The position numbers and the translations under genes are program-made. Shown piece after piece: positions 44,839 through 56,097 of a stretch of DNA of 64,000 nt (position 1 is the first letter of the stretch; each line of letters starts with the position of its first letter). The notes under the pieces are model-generated. The model searched no databases and had not been told where the DNA came from. It was given only the letters and a program-made list of their open reading frames with translations. This DNA is from Hyperoplus lanceolatus (taxonomy: Eukaryota; Chordata; Actinopteri; Uranoscopiformes; Ammodytidae), in the NCBI GenBank assembly GCA_026929865.2, contig CM049408.1:6940001-7004000 (forward strand), in the 5' to 3' direction.

Positions 44839-45440
44839 AAAAAAAATGTACGGTAACATGTACATGTACGGTTTGAAGCTACCTGGATTCCTTGAAAAGC
44901 ATTTCAATAATAATTTTGGAACACAGATGAATGATACTTGAAATAAGTTTCTGTCTTGACTATATCTTTCTTTTATGCCTATATTGAGTCTATGTTAAAC
45001 ATAAAGTTACTGGCTTACTAGATTGGAAGCTGCTTGCATGCTCTGTCTAAAACTAGCAACATACACCTACACGCACTTTGAGTGCGCAGCATCTTTTCTC
45101 TATAAAAATAAATACAAAAAGTTGTATTTATAAATAATGAATTCAAGGAAGAGGAAAACACTATACAATAAACAAAGAGCTGCATGCGGCGGTTTATCTC
45201 TAACATGGTTATGATGATTCTGTCAACGGACTATGTAGCTGCACCCTTTTTACAACCGCTAGGTACCCGAACGAAAGGGTGACAGAAATAGGTATGGCAC
45301 AGTTTATAATGTTGGTACCTTTCGCAACTTTTGACAGTAGAAACGCAAATAAATGCATCCCGTGCCAAACCAAACTGAACTGCTCAATGGAAACAAGGCT
45401 ATCGACTCATATGTACTGTACGGACATGAGGATAGTGGGG
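44839..45440. other. Intergenic, nothing recognised
   Basis: AT-rich sequence with no supported gene or repeat. Confidence 0.35.
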
Positions 45441-45640
45441 GGGCGCATGTGGTGTAGTGGTAAGAGCCCCCCATATAGGCTTAGTCCCCAGAAGAAGCCG
45501 AACGCAGGTTCGAATCCGGCCCGTGTTCGTTCAATGCATTTTATTCCCCTCTCTACCCCATTTTATCTCTGTCTCTCCAACTTGTCTAATAAATTCCAAA
45601 AAATAATCGTTGAAAAAAATAATAAAAAAAGACTGGATGA
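45441..45640 (+). repeat. tRNA-derived SINE
   Basis: The head GGGCGCATGTGGTGTAGTGG contains a box-A-like segment; box B GGTTCGAATCC is at 45507-45517. The body with CTCTCTACCCCATTTTATCT and CTGTCTCTCCAACTTGTC ends in AATAAATTCC and an A-rich tail. The ends do not form an acceptor stem, so it is a SINE and not a working tRNA gene. Confidence 0.65.
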
Positions 45641-47100
45641 TAGTATCGATCTTGTTGTCTAACCTTACTCATGAAAGCAACTAGTATTTACCAAACAAAT
45701 GTTGCCCATTCTACATCGGGGTAAATTTTAAAGAGAAAATAAAGTTTGTACAATAGCCAATAGTTTGTTTCATGAGTGTAATTTATCCCTACACTGCCTT
45801 CCTTTCGAAAAGTCTCAAAGGACTTTCATGCATTTTAGTCAGCCCGGGACACAACATATTCCCAACACTCCCATGTTGCAACAGCTTTTTTCAAAACCTG
45901 TTCAGAATATGTTCATATTCCTACGAATCAACTCTCTAACAACTCTATATACAGTTTATTTCCCAACTGTGATTTTTGGGGTTCATGCTTGAAAACGACA
46001 GCATCCAGCATTTGAATTGTTTAGGGTGTCAGTCTCGCAGTGGCTGCAAATATTCTCATTCCCCAAACGTAAAGCTTTAGAAAGAATTCAGAGGCATTTA
46101 TTTTTTCCGCATTAGTTCAAAGTGAGTGCCAAAAAAGTGTAGTGAGTTTTTTTCCTTGTGGAATTGTATAGCTACACATCTTGTTGTATTCAGAAGAGAT
46201 AAGACCATGTCTACCACGGGCAAGGAACCTTGGCTTATTCTAACATTTTCTAATCTTTATGTCTTCCTCAATTGCTTCTACTCAACTCAGGGTGAGGGGC
46301 AGTCAGTTTTATAGTGTCACCTTCTTCTCTTTCGCTTTCCCTATCAATGTTTTTGGACATTTGTTAACACAAGAAAAATAGGCTCCCATTTGCTGGCTAA
46401 AAGTCGTGCTATTTTTTCTAACTGCGATAACAAAGTGCCTTTAGCTTTGTAATGGAAATGAGGCGTAAAAGAAACCAAGTGGGGCTGTTTTTCATCTTCA
46501 AAGTGTTTGTTCACATGTCGGTGTCCTTGTCCTTTTCTGGAAATTGAGAATTTAAATGCATGGAAAAGCTTAGATCTGCTCCTGCTGTATCTTTGGGGGG
46601 CATGAGAGGCTTCACAACAGTGTGAGAGGCAGCGTGGACACTAAAATGGAAAGAAAACCCTTGTCCAGGATTGGCTTGTTTTTCTTTAATTCCAAATCCC
46701 GGATTATTTTGTATGTTTATGAATGGGTGGGAATATGGACATTTGTAGCAATTAAAAATGGGTGTCAATATTACATGAGCAGAAAGTATACTCAAATCAT
46801 GACAGATCAAATATTGTATGTCATGTGTGTTGCTAAGGGAATCCTGATATTGTTTAATATATGCTGAAATAATGGATACTTGAAGCTTTAGGGACCACAG
46901 TCAACTGTAAAGCTCCATTCATATGAGCATCATGACCATTGTAGATCATTGGTGTTGACCCCTGCTACTACAGACATGTATAAGGGAAAACACCATATAA
47001 GTTTTATGTAACACAATAATGTAACACTTACATGATGGCTTTGGTCTCCTAAGCAAAGTCATGAAATCAGCTCAGTTATAAGTGTATCCTCTATAGACGA
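45641..47100. other. Intergenic, nothing recognised
   Basis: Short frames without motifs. No repeat identified. Confidence 0.35.
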
Positions 47101-47840
47101 GTTTCTTGTGTACGAACAGTACTTGGTGTGCGCGAAGCCAGGGGGCAAAAGACAGTCAACTGGTATAATCAGTGTAGATGCGCTTGTATAAAAGGCTCTG
47201 AGATTAATGGTTACTGTTGCTTTAAGAGCAGTTGCTCCCAGTCTATAGTGTATAAATTAAGTTTCGTTTTCTGCCAGTTAGTCCGAGAAAGTGATTGATG
47301 CGAGCGCATACCAGCAGGTGGCAGTCTCTCTGTTACCTGCCTTATTGTTTAACTCTCCTGTATTGAGTTCGTGAAACTGTAAGTGCCTTTTACTTTGTTT
47401 TATTGTGAGTGTTAATAATGTGTATGTACAAGTTTGATGTTGGTTGTTATTAAGCTAAGTTAAGCAGCGCCAGTGGTTGCTATGGCAGTTGGCTTATCAC
47501 GTGAAAGGGAGATGTCCTGCACATGCAGTGTGCCGCTTGGCCCCATGTCTGCTCCTTGGCGCGGCCATGTTATGTAGAGTCTGTTTATTTTATCTGAGTA
47601 TATTTTGTGTATGACCTTTTCCTGTATAATGAATGTTTAGTTATATCAGCCTGCTATACTGTAGATGTTTAGCCAATAGTTATTTATTTATTATGCTTTG
47701 TAAAACTAATGGTGTTTTATTTTACTGTTTTATAGAAAACTGCAAGACAATACAGAGGATTTAAATAAATACGGCTGAAAATAATATAGCCTAAAGAAAG
47801 CTACGTCTCCTCATCATCATTCCTTGCACTCTGATCGGTG
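47101..47840 (+). other. Promoter-intron-poly(A)-like module
   Basis: In order along the plus strand: a TATA-like GTATAAAAGGC (47188), a GTGAAACT|GTAAGTGCC donor (about 47382), a pyrimidine/AT-rich tract ending TGTTTTATAG|AAAAC (about 47737), and AATAAA (about 47765). No protein-coding frame spans it. It could be a non-coding transcript or an LTR-like leader. Each signal alone is weak. Confidence 0.25.
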
Positions 47841-47994
47841 CACCATTCCTGGATGCTATTCATACCTACTGATCTAGCCCTCCTGCATTATCACTAAAAC
47901 AGCGCTATTGTTTGTAACTTCTCCTTGATTCATTCGTCATAAAATTACATTTAAACTAAAATTTGATTTGAAATCAGAAGAAATACTTATTGAA

Positions 47995-48245
47995 ATGTCC
48001 ATATATTCACTAAACTCACCCGGTTGTTGGGGATGTCTACAACAGGAGGTGGTAACGTAATGTCACAAAGCTAACTAATTCAAAGTAATTAACAGTCTGC
48101 CACATACAGTATATCTAGAAGAAAAAATAAATGGCCGCCAATGTTACTGTAAACAAGAAACTCATTTTTGGCAGTTGATTCAGTTAATAGCACAACAACT
48201 GCTTGTAATTTCTGCTTTGCTGCTTGATTTCGCTAGAAAATAATG
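47995..48245. repeat. Internal relic of the 5309-6253 TIR family
   Basis: ATATATTCACTAAACTCACC with GGTTGTTGGGGA, and TTGGCAGTTGATTCAGTTAA followed by CAACAACTGC, match 5635-5670 and 6048-6112 in order and orientation. The terminal repeats are missing. Confidence 0.6.
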
Positions 48246-48771
48246 GAGAAGAGTTGGCTTCCTGCTGTGTTCCCTGTATGCACGCACATACTGTATGTTT
48301 GAAGTTGCACAGAAACCCTCTCGGCCCATAATCATATTATTTATGCCTGGAGTTTCAGGAAATATTTTGAGGTTTATTACAAGGACACGTTCATCCCTCT
48401 GATGCAACACATAATTCATCGCAACTACCCTAAGACAGAACGAGGTCTGTATGTACCATATGTCTCTATCTACAGCAGAGGAGCAGAGATATGTTCATCT
48501 AATGATGCCCTCAAGCTGTGCATTGTAACACATCTGCCCTAATAATCATCCACTGCATAACAGTAGCCTATAATATGCAGGTAACATCAGTGCCAATTAT
48601 TTTGGGCAAACACACCTGTCGCTGAGCTCAATAAAATACCAATAATGGAGCCGCTGCATCCTGCATTAAATCTTATTTCCATCCTGAAATAGTTTATAGT
48701 CTTGGCTGAAATGGCTGCTGAATACAAATATCTCATTTATTCCTGACTTGCAACAAATTCCTACTAATTCC
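48246..48771. other. Intergenic, nothing recognised
   Basis: No gene or repeat supported. Confidence 0.35.
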
Positions 48772-49072
48772 TAGGCAGACGCGAGTAGGAAAGTGGCAGC
48801 ATTACCATACATGGAAACATCCGCGTGGTGACGACACCAAGTTACATGCGACGTCACGATGTTACAAAGCGTTAAGCCGCTTTGAACACGTGACTTCTCG
48901 ACTGGCTACAATAGTGTTTAGTGCTCTGCACAGACACCCCAGACGGTAAGCAGGGAATACGTCGAAATGCATGTACGTCATTATTTGATAATCTAGTATT
49001 GTTAAACATGACTATAAATCATCATAACAACGTTTATAGGTCATAAAAGTCAAAAAGTATCATAGGTCCAGT
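48772..49072 (-). mobile_element. Truncated copy of the 44227-44834 element
   Basis: Reverse-complement match to the left half of 44227-44834, including GGAAACATCCGCG, CACGTGAC and AGACACCCCAGACGGT. The outer end ACTGGACCTATGATACTTTT and a TTAA at 49073-49076 are preserved. The inner half is missing. Confidence 0.8.
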
Positions 49073-49166
49073 TTAAGCATATTCGAGAAACAGCTTGCTT
49101 TTCACTCGCAATGCGTTTTGGGCTTGATTGAGTGAAAGGTGTTATTGTGACACTATGGGGTTAGGG

Positions 49167-49296
49167 ACCAATAAGAGGAGAGTAGTGGGAACAGACCAAT
49201 CGGAGGAGAGGAGAGGAGAGGGTAATGGACCAATCAGAAGACAGACGAGGGACGGGAATGGACAAATCAGAAGACAGGGGAGGGAAAAGACCAATC
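49167..49296. repeat. Short array of five CCAAT-bearing units
   Basis: ACCAAT or ACAAAT starts at 49167, 49195, 49229, 49262 and 49290 (spacings 28, 34, 33, 28), each followed by purine-rich GGAGGAGAGG or CAGAAGACAG text. Three units read ACCAATC(A/G)(G/A), close to the NF-Y site. It may be a degenerate minisatellite or a promoter-type array. Confidence 0.55.
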
Positions 49297-51194
49297 AAAA
49301 TTTATGTTGGAAGTAAAACAATTTGCAGTGTTGTTTGATGTTATTTGATTGCTTATGCGGACCTACATCGCAACGGAAGGGTAAACCATCTTATCTAGTT
49401 GTAACCCTATTGATATTTGCCTGGATATTATCAGCCTGAAGATGGTGACATTTAACTTATTTTCCCTTGTGTGTCTCTCAGCGTGCATCTCTTGACACCT
49501 CACATACTGTATATACAACATGATTTAAATTGTAGTTCATAAGGGAAAAGCCATCCACAACCACCACAACATACTATATTAGATAGTGTTAAGATCAAGA
49601 ACATGAGAAACACCCACAGGCTGTGTCTTCAACCTTGCTGTTTTTGCCTGAGGTTCATCAACAGGAATGATATCTGCCAATTCAAATTCCTCCTACGGTA
49701 TATTAAGACAGATTTTCTTATGTGATCTTCTTTCACTCCCACAAGAGTCATATCCTTGGAGAGACTGTATTGATTTCAAACTAAGGTTTAGGGAATAGCT
49801 TATCAGAGTGCTGTTGATCATAATTTGAACAGGGGGGTCATTGCGTTCAGGGCGTCTGCAGCTTTGCAGTGCTCTGTCAGTGTCATGGAGGATGTACAGT
49901 GTGTGACGGGTCACCGGCTTCTCAAACTGTCAGGGGGAAAGAGCGTGGGATAGATAGATAAGCTGGCCTCTCCCCAAGTCTCTCCCCATCGGACAATGCT
50001 CCATCATACAGAGAAAAATGGAATAAACGGGACTCAAACGGCTTTAAAAGGAGGATTGATTACCACAATTCAGGTCAGGGAGCTGAACGATTTTCTGTTT
50101 TTTATGATAGTGAAGTAGCAATATATAGTTGGCTGTGCCAACTTTGGGACCTATATATACATATATATATAACAAAATGAATCAAACAGTGTATGAATTT
50201 TGAATTGTAACCTTGAGAGGATTTTATGTCTACTGTTGCTAGACAATAACATACTGCTGATAATCATCATAATATAGTTATAGTGTCTATAGTTAGAAGT
50301 GTACCAACTGCACAGCTGAATGTGATCCCTGCCTCTGGTCTACTTCCACTTAGTACTGGCCAGCGGTTTGACTGCTGCTGATGAATGGTACAAATTATCC
50401 CACACATTGAAATATTTTCTTTTCTGTTTTCTTCTTTGGACTCAGTAATTAGAACAAATGAAGTCCAGACAGTCAGATCCTTTGCTATTCTCCTGCATTT
50501 GGTAAACAATTATTTCTAGTGAAGGGCCCAATCTGAAGACAAATGACTCAACCTTAGTTTTGTGTATATATAACACTTATTTCTGCCAAATAATTAATGT
50601 GATGCAAAGAGGTGCTGACTGCAGGATATTTATCAATGCAGGACAATGTTGGACATCATTTGTTTTTGCTCCCTACTTGATGCTATAGTTTCTAATAAAA
50701 TGGGATCTTTTCTGACAGCAAACTAACAGGGTCATGGCGACAAAATATCCATATCAGTCACCAGTAATCGGTGTAAGTCGTTTGCTCCTGTCAATGTAAA
50801 TTGCGAACATTTGGTTGCGTGCCATGTTATGGAGGACACAATATCCACACACCTAATAATTATATGTATGCTATATTCTATTCATTTTACACACCAAAAA
50901 GCCTTCTCAGAGAAATGTTACAGAAATAAATTATGAAAAATCGGAATTATGCACTTTTCCGCATACTTATCAGTTTGCCTACTACACATTATTTAAACCA
51001 CATATCTCAGTCTCGTGGACACACTAGATGGGTGTTTAAGAATAGGAACATTTTAACTCTTTGTTTATTGTATCAACAATTTAGTTTTTCTGTAACATCA
51101 GCGCTACAGCTTCACAGCCACTAGTATGGCTGCAAACCTGAAAGGGAACTACATTTTTCACATCAAAGTCTGTTTTCAGGTCTTGGAAACCATT
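49297..51194. other. Intergenic, nothing recognised
   Basis: Contains a TATATA run near 50152-50172. Open frames lack motifs. Confidence 0.35.
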
Positions 51195-51440
51195 AATTTT
51201 CATTTTTCATTTCATTTTCCTTTATTTATTCTCGAAAGATCAATTGAGGTTACCCTCTTTTACAATGACGTCGAGACAGATACACAATATACAATGAGAA
51301 TACACAACAAGCTTACAAAGAGACAACAACAATTAAAACATTCAGATCAATTGAATAAAATAGAACAATAGCCTAATTAAAACAGTTACAAGTGGAGTGG
51401 GGCTGATTCAAAATAATAACTGTAATGTATATGTCTGGAG
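51195..51440 (-). repeat. L2-group LINE 3' end, minus strand
   Basis: On the minus strand it reads GAGGGTAACCTCAATTGATC, then CGAGAATAAATAAAGG and a (AAATG)-type tail, matching the 3' end at 23650-23895. Only the 3' UTR is present. Confidence 0.65.
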
Positions 51441-51696
51441 AAAACAAGTTGCATAAAGCCTTTTGTGGCTCAAGAGGGGAACTGTGCTAAATCTGATAAA
51501 TTAGCTCATGCGGTGTCACATGAGTCGGTGCCGGTTGGGGCTGAAGACTGCAAGTTTGGAAATGATAAAAGCTTGTGTGGAATTGAAAAACCAAGTGAGA
51601 TTCCAAGACCCCTATTGTGTGCTCCTCTGAGCTATAGTGTGCTAAATTAGGGTAAAGGAAAACACCCAAAACTCTTTTTATTTTGTGGGTCTAGAA

Positions 51697-52225
51697 CAGG
51701 GGTGTCAAACTCATTTTCACAAAGGGCCACTCTACGATATGATAATCATTCTAAGGGCCAGACTGACACATCTTCTTTTTAATCGAAAAATAAAAAGAAC
51801 ATATAAGTATATAAACTGCGTACAATGGCTAGTTTTTGCTTCAAAATTTTCGGGGGACAAATTATAGGTGGGGGTATTGGGGTGCTCCCCCCGAAAATGT
51901 TGAATGTCAAACACTGAATTTCCTGCATTCTGGTGGATTTTTATCCACCGATCTGTGCCTTTTCGGCATCAATTTATGGTGGAAATGTCTTAATTTCTGT
52001 AAAGGAAAAGACAACATTCAGGTTCCTGGTGAAACAATTATAAAGGACTATAATGCAGTAAGGCGTATGCAACATGCGGATATGGCACAGGCTCCATGAA
52101 GAATGAAAAAAAAAAAAATATATATGATTTTTTTTTTTTTTTTTTAGAATTGATTCAAATCGGCCGAATTGATTCGCGGGCCACATCAAAACGTGTCGCG
52201 GGCCAGATTGAGTTTGACACATGTG
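51697..52225. mobile_element. hAT-Charlie-type MITE
   Basis: Left end CAGGGGTGTCAAACTCATTT; right end, inverted, CACATGTGTCAAACTCAATC. An exact 8-bp target duplication GTCTAGAA flanks it (51689-51696 and 52226-52233). Subterminal GGGCCA words at both ends are typical of this group. No transposase is encoded. Confidence 0.9.
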
Positions 52226-52233
52226 GTCTAGAA

Positions 52234-53566
52234 GCTTGTTGTTGATGTTGATATTGTGTCAGCAAAGTGTTAAAATCTACTTTATATTCAAATGATTTTC
52301 GAGGCTGTGGCACTCTGATACTTGTAGAGGGTACTCATAGATTCAAAGCATTGGCAGGAGAAGTGCACACAACTGTACATTACTCTGCCAGAAGGATTTT
52401 GTTAGTACATTCCGTTGATGTTTTCTCTTTGGCATGCTTTTCATAATTGAATTCATAATTTAACAATAAAAGGTAGAATAAACAAAGTAATATTATATAG
52501 CATTATGTATTAGGCTAAATGTTGTTGAAGGCTCACTTGAATGGATGTTGAAACACGCCATGATTAGGGACAGATTTGCACTCTTTTCACTCGAAAATCA
52601 TTTTTCTTATTTCAATTTTCCTTTTGACGGGTAATAAAGAATTAATTATGTCGGTAATATAAAAAAAGAGATACACTTGTGATTAGAGTGATTTGAAGGG
52701 CTTCCTCTGTGTTCTGGGGGATGAGATCACGATGGCCTTGTTTTTCATCCAGACCTCAGACACTTAATGAAACACTTTTATTTTTTATTTTTACATCCGT
52801 CAGGACTTCAAATGGTCAGTCTGTGCTATGCTGCTGCTGCTCTTTTCTCGTCTGTCAACTTGTCTCCTCTCACAGCTCCCTGTCATGTGAGGACATGTTA
52901 GGGCTTCTTTCAAAAACAAGTCGCTCCTTTGAAGAATTTGACACTGCTTAGCTTTTACTCCTTTCATCCTTGCCAGTCGTCTGCAGGGTAGCTCAGAGGA
53001 TCTCGGGATTATTGGAATAACACAGTATGCCCTAATTACCGCAATCCGTTATATTACATTTAAGATGTCCATGGGCGGCTGTGGGGGCAATATTGCTGTA
53101 TCATGTTCCACCACAACGTGAAATGGAAAGAAAATTCTGTTGGGGATTAATCTCTAATGCATATGTTCACCAATTTTTGGGGATTTTGACTGCTTGACCG
53201 TTTGTGCAGTGAAGTCAAAGTTGATTAGCTTCAGACAGCCAGTGTGCAGACGTTAGCTACAACCTGACACCTTGACAGTATGTCAGCTCGGCCTCTGACT
53301 GAACTCACCAGAACACTTCAGTTCTTTTTGTTATTTTGCTCCAGGTTTCTTCTTTTTTTGGGGGTCTAGTTGGTGGTTTTCAACTTGTATGGATGCATTT
53401 TCACCTAAGTTCACACTAAATTCACACTCACGTCTTTCCACTGACTTTTTTTCCAATGCTGCTTCTAAAGTGTGTGTTGTGTCTGAACACACCTTAAGCC
53501 TGTGTTATTGAGCTATAGTAACATAAAGCTGAAGGGTTAGCTAGTGTGCCATTGTTTGCCTGCACC
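52234..53566. other. Intergenic, nothing recognised
   Basis: No gene, RNA or repeat supported. Confidence 0.35.
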
Positions 53567-53574
53567 AATTAAAC

Positions 53575-55163
53575 GAGGGTTTCTCAACGGGGGCGTTCAT
53601 ACAACCTAGGGGGGCGCTGGGACCAAGCTGGGACACAAGAGCTTTTTTTTTTTTTTTTTTTTTTTAATAAATATATTTTAAATTTTCTTAAAAATCTTAT
53701 AAATCTTTTGACTGCAAAAATAGGTTACCTGAAAAAAACAGCCTATTTTAACTTTTCATGCTTCTAACCCCTCGACCTCTTTTTAACTATTCTCTCCTTC
53801 TCTTCTGCGGTCTGCTGACTGTCACAGCCTTAGAAAAGAGAAGGCTCTGCAGAAAGCCAATAAGAGGTCTTTGAGTCAGAACAACCAGCCAATCAAAGCC
53901 TTAGCGGCAGAGGAATCAGCCAATCACAGACTAGCATAATGACGTTTACTGATATTGCTAATGCTAGCGCAGCGAGATTCAAACTTAAACTAACTATTGT
54001 CTCTGAGGTGGAGAAAACACAGAGTAATCAGCCAAAGCATGGAGTTAACTAACACACAAGCAGAACCATGTTAAAGACACAACCCTCATATGTTGGAGAG
54101 GGACGATATACTAAACGCTGTGCACCGCGAGAGGCTCACTGAAGCCCTGTACAGCAGCCCTATGACAGCAGCAAAGCACAGCTACGTCATGCGCGCTAGT
54201 TCGCGGGATAACAGTTCAACAACCAATGAAAACGTACACAATTCATTGTAAAATATTCAACTTTAATAACATAACATAAACAAACATGGCGGATAGCAAG
54301 AAAAAGTGCCGGCAGTACAATGCCAATTACATTAGTTATGGATTTATCCCGTCACCGATGAACACCACTTTACCAATGTGCCTGCTCTGCGATCAGGTGT
54401 TCTCTAATGAGGCCATGAAACCCTCGCGACTACAGGAACATTTAGTGAAAAAACATCCCGAAAAATCAGCAAAGGTCCATCCTACTTTAAGTCTCTGAGG
54501 GATCAACATTCAAGACGGCCCACCATCAACTCTCTGTTCGCCCGGAACGTCAATCAAAGCGAAAGCGGGTTGGTGGCGTCCTACAACATCGCTTTATTAA
54601 TTGCTCAGTCTGGTTTACCGTTCACTGTGGGTGAGTCTTTGGTAATTCCGGCAATAAAAGAAGCAATATCGACAGTCATGGAGCGGGATGCTGCGCCAGT
54701 CATCAAAGCCATCCCGCTCAGTAACGATACTGTTGCCCGGCGCATATGGGAGATGTCGCTCGACACTGAGCAGCAGCTGTGTGCCACCCTGCGTGCGTGT
54801 CCCTTCAGCATTCAGTTATATGAGACAACAACTGCCGACAACAATGCCCTCTTAATGGGCTATGTTCGGTACATGTCAGGGGGGGATCTCAAGGATTACA
54901 ACCAATGCTGATAGTGTTTTTTCTTTTTATGCAACCAGCCACCTGACCGTGGGTTAAATCTGCCTATCATAGAACAGGCTCATATTGGGATTTTTTTTAA
55001 ATAATTCTTATAAGAAACCAAAACAGCACAGAAAATATGTTTTATTGTTGATAGAGGATGTAGCCAAAACATATTCTTTTTTGTGTGTGTGTGTGTGTTT
55101 GTGTTTTTTTTTGGGGGGGAGGAGGGGGGGGGGCGTTTGCTCAAAAAAGGTTGAGTACCACTG
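53575..55163 (+). mobile_element. Internally deleted hAT element
   Basis: The left end GAGGGTTTCTCAACGGGGGC and the right end (inverted CAGTGGTACTCAACC) are diverged inverted repeats. An exact 8-bp duplication AATTAAAC flanks the element (53567-53574 and 55164-55171). It holds the N-terminal part of a BED-finger transposase; the C-terminal half is deleted. Poly-T (53643-53665) and poly-G (55113-55132) runs are internal. Confidence 0.85.
54286..54911 (+). pseudogene. hAT transposase N-terminal half, second family
   Basis: It starts MADSKKKCRQYNANYISYGF, with a BED-type finger CLLCDQVFSNEAMKP then RLQEHLVKKH (54382-54450). A frameshift at about 54480 follows (the first frame stops at TGA 54496); the frame resumes as FKSLRDQHSRRPTINSLFAR and LVASYNIALLIAQSGLPFTV. 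The region that should hold the first catalytic aspartate reads FSIQLYETT, with TAT (54819-54821) where the family has Asp. It ends LMGYVRYMSGGDLK and a stop; the rest of the enzyme is missing. Related to, but clearly distinct from, the transposase at 11240-13290. Confidence 0.85.
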
Positions 55164-55310
55164 AATTAAACAGTATAGCAAACAGTTGTGGTCCATAAGG
55201 GTTTGGTAGTTAACAAACATTAGTTTGCCTACTTAACCAATTAGCATAGCATGGTTATCCACTAAGACTAATTGTCTCGGATGAGGATGAATTATACTTA
55301 GTCCACAGAC

Positions 55311-55872
55311 TGTCATGATCCCGCTTGGGCCCCTTGGCCTTGTGTGTGTTTTCCCTTTCACCCTTGTCTGTGTGCTGGTTTAATTGCAGGGTTGGAGTCA
55401 GGTGTGCTGGAGTCAATTACCAACATTCACAGCTGCCTTCAATCATCATCAACTGCTCTACATATACCCGGTCCTACCTTCCAGACACTGCCAGATTGTA
55501 GCTTCTGTTTTCATACAGTCAGTTCACTCTCTTGCTCACCTGTTTACGACTCCGCTTTTCTGCATTTTTTCCTGGTTAACCCCTGTTTCTCTGCCATAGT
55601 TCTCCCGGCCTGACTCCAGCCACCAGCTCCAGCCCTAGCTCTCCAGCACTCCAGCACTCCAGCACTACTCCTCGGACCCCTCCTGCCTGTCTGCTCTAGC
55701 CTGCTTCCACTCAGCCCCCTGGACTTGCCCCGTTGCTCTCTCCCTGGACCCCCATGCCAGCCAGTTCCCCTCCCCGGATCACGGTCCTAACACCCTGCTG
55801 GTTTCTCCTGAAATAAATCATCTTTTACTTATACTGTCTCCGCGCCTGTGTCCTCCAGACCCAACCGTTACA
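55311..55872 (+). mobile_element. Solo LTR
   Basis: It begins TGTCATGATCCCGCTTGGGC and ends ACCCAACCGTTACA, so it has TG...CA ends. A 5-bp duplication CAGAC flanks it (55306-55310 and 55873-55877). AATAAA lies at 55813. A CTCCAGCA tandem repeat is at about 55640-55666. No internal coding region remains, so it is a recombined LTR retrotransposon. Confidence 0.85.
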
Positions 55873-55877
55873 CAGAC

Positions 55878-56097
55878 CAGATACACAACACAGTATCTAG
55901 CAGTTCTTAAAAGGTTTAGGTTGTATAATTTATTGGCATCTATCATAAAAGCCTTGGTAGAAATAATATTATGTATATTAATTAGTGTTAAGTCACTTGA
56001 AAAAAAAAATGGTTACTCTTTGAATGGGCTTTTTTTGTCCAAACACGTTTTTATTGGATGTCCGCTAAAAATGCACCTGTTCGGAAGAAAATAAGTA
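55878..56097. other. Spacer, nothing recognised
   Basis: A short stretch between the solo LTR and element C with no supported feature. Confidence 0.3.

Noticed and set aside
45441-45520. Working tRNA gene
   Set aside because: Box A and box B are present, but no acceptor stem forms and a SINE body and tail follow.
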